Origin: Defluviitaleaceae bacterium | GTDB taxonomy: Bacteria; Bacillota; Clostridia; Lachnospirales; WQUN01 | Length of the DNA: 6,838 nt | Assembly: GCA_009783525.1 (NCBI GenBank) | Contig: WRDG01000125.1 | Location: 1 to 6,838 of the forward strand | Direction of reading: 5' to 3' | Shown here: one piece after another, positions 5,875 to 6,838 of the stretch | Numbering within the stretch: the stretch's first letter is position 1 | Layout: each line of letters starts with the position of its first letter | The notes under the pieces: model-generated | Seen by the model: only the letters and a program-made list of their open reading frames with translations | Told to the model about the DNA's origin: nothing | Databases searched by the model: none | Position numbers and translations under genes: made by a program

Positions 5875-6838
5875 CTATTTTAATTTGATACGAGGGTCAA
5901 CCAACCCATATATAATATCCGCCACTAAAACGGCGGCAACATTCACAATAGAAAAAATCAAGTTCATGGAAATTATCATCATGGTATCGCGTCCCCATAC
6001 AGCGGAAATAAGCATTTTACCTATTCCGTTATATTGGAACACCGTTTCGGTAATTGCCGCGCCACCGAACAGCGCGAAAATGGTAAAAACAATTATTGTC
6101 GAAATAGGTATTAATGCATTTCTGAATGCGTGAGAATATATAACAACTTTTTCTGACAATCCTTTTGAACGCGCCGTGCGTATATAATCCTGCGACAAAG
6201 CGTCGATCATCGCGTTACGGACATAGCTAAGCGCGCCCGCGAGGCTTATTATCGTGAGCGTGACGACCGGCAAAATCAAATGCCTGACCCATGCAATAAA
6301 AAGAGGGAATCCGTTTAACAATGAAGTGTTCGGCATGCCGCCTATAGGCAAAAGACCTAATGTGATGCTGACCAGATAAATAAGCGACAGAGCCAAAAAA
6401 AACGCAGGAACCGAATAAGTTACAAGAGAAAAAACCTGCATCCCGCTGTCAAACAGTTTACCGCGGTTGGTCGCCATTTTTATGCCAACCGGCAGAGCTA
6501 TAAGCAAATATGTGATGTTTACGCAAACATTTAATAAAATAGTATTTCCGAGAGGCTCGCCGATGCACTGGGCTACAGGCTTGTTATACATCGTTGAGTA
6601 ACCGAGGTTTCCGTTAATTGTGATATTGTATATCCACCGCACATATTGTTCCGGCCAGGATTTATCGTGGCCGAGCCTCCTGTGCATGGCATTGTAAGCC
6701 GCAACATACTGGTCGTGCCTGAGTGAATTTGGAATCATTGCCCGTATCGGGTCACCGGGCATTATTTTGGTGACGATAAACAACATTACGGTAATAACTA
6801 AAATTACTGGAATGAGTATCAATATGCGTTTAAAGATG
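5875..6838 (-). CDS. oppB: Oligopeptide ABC transporter permease OppB, 5'-partial
   Basis: The second channel-forming membrane subunit, pairing with OppC. The frame is open to the right edge: codons 6837-6823 read IFKRI and lead into LILIPVILVITVMLF, the usual OppB N-terminal helix (normally M..YI.KR...). The TTG at 6822 is therefore very probably an internal leucine and not a start, and only a few codons are missing. Counting from that TTG: helix 1 at about 1-20, then MPGDP (21-25); an extracytoplasmic segment with NGNLGYS (70-76); helices at about 95-115, 128-153, 180-200, 238-258 and 283-305; the EAA loop at about 212-232 (DYIRTARSKGLSEKVV); ETVFQYNGIGKML (259-271); and the C-terminus DIIYGLVDPRIKLK (302-315). 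All family landmarks are present at normal spacing with no insertion, in contrast to OppC. As the first gene of the operon in the window, it is where a promoter or an oppA gene should be sought further right. Confidence 0.96.
   Translation of the reverse strand, partial: IFKRILILIPVILVITVMLFIVTKIMPGDPIRAMIPNSLRHDQYVAAYNAMHRRLGHDKSWPEQYVRWIYNITINGNLGYSTMYNKPVAQCIGEPLGNTILLNVCVNITYLLIALPVGIKMATNRGKLFDSGMQVFSLVTYSVPAFFLALSLIYLVSITLGLLPIGGMPNTSLLNGFPLFIAWVRHLILPVVTLTIISLAGALSYVRNAMIDALSQDYIRTARSKGLSEKVVIYSHAFRNALIPISTIIVFTIFALFGGAAITETVFQYNGIGKMLISAVWGRDTMMIISMNLIFSIVNVAAVLVADIIYGLVDPRIKLK

Noticed and set aside
6820..6822. TTG at 6822 as the start of OppB
   Set aside because: The frame continues to the right edge as IFKRI before LILIPVIL, matching the normal OppB N-terminus, so the codon is an internal leucine.

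Overview
The window holds one leftward operon for an oligopeptide/dipeptide ABC importer, filling about four fifths of it, plus the 3' part of a convergent rightward gene of the chromate transporter (CHR) family. Nearly every base is coding; there is no gene-free stretch longer than about 20 bases, no tRNA or rRNA, no CRISPR array and no recognisable mobile element. Both outer genes are cut by the window: the chromate-type transporter lacks its N-terminus at the left edge, and oppB lacks only its first few codons at the right edge.

On the minus strand, in transcription order (right to left), are oppB (permease, >6838-5875), oppC (permease, 5857-3995), oppD (ATPase, 3981-2989), oppF (ATPase, 2996-1545) and a 66-residue single-pass membrane protein (1548-1348). 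Spacings are 17 nt, 13 nt, an 8-nt overlap and a 4-nt ATGA overlap, so the genes are clearly co-transcribed and probably translationally coupled. A hairpin followed by seven Us at 1306-1266, inside the 3' end of the convergent gene, is the likely operon terminator. OppB and OppC would form the membrane channel and OppD and OppF the ATPase pair. The extracytoplasmic peptide-binding protein (OppA) is not in the window and presumably lies beyond the right edge, as does the promoter.

The remarkable point is that this importer is decorated. OppC is 620 residues where about 300 is normal, because the loop between its first and second membrane segments contains a complete set of seven RCC1-type repeats, i.e. 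a predicted seven-bladed beta-propeller on the outer face of the membrane, beside the place where the peptide-binding protein docks. OppF is 483 residues where about 320-330 is normal, because about 140 mostly helical residues are inserted between its Walker A and Q-loop. The last gene encodes a small membrane protein that is not a standard part of Opp/Dpp systems. Together they suggest a variant peptide importer with extra outside, membrane and cytoplasmic parts.

The organism is a bacterium of moderate to low G+C content with many homopolymer A/T runs and some GTG and possibly TTG starts. The gene families would fit an anaerobic Clostridia-type bacterium or a spirochaete; nothing here settles which.
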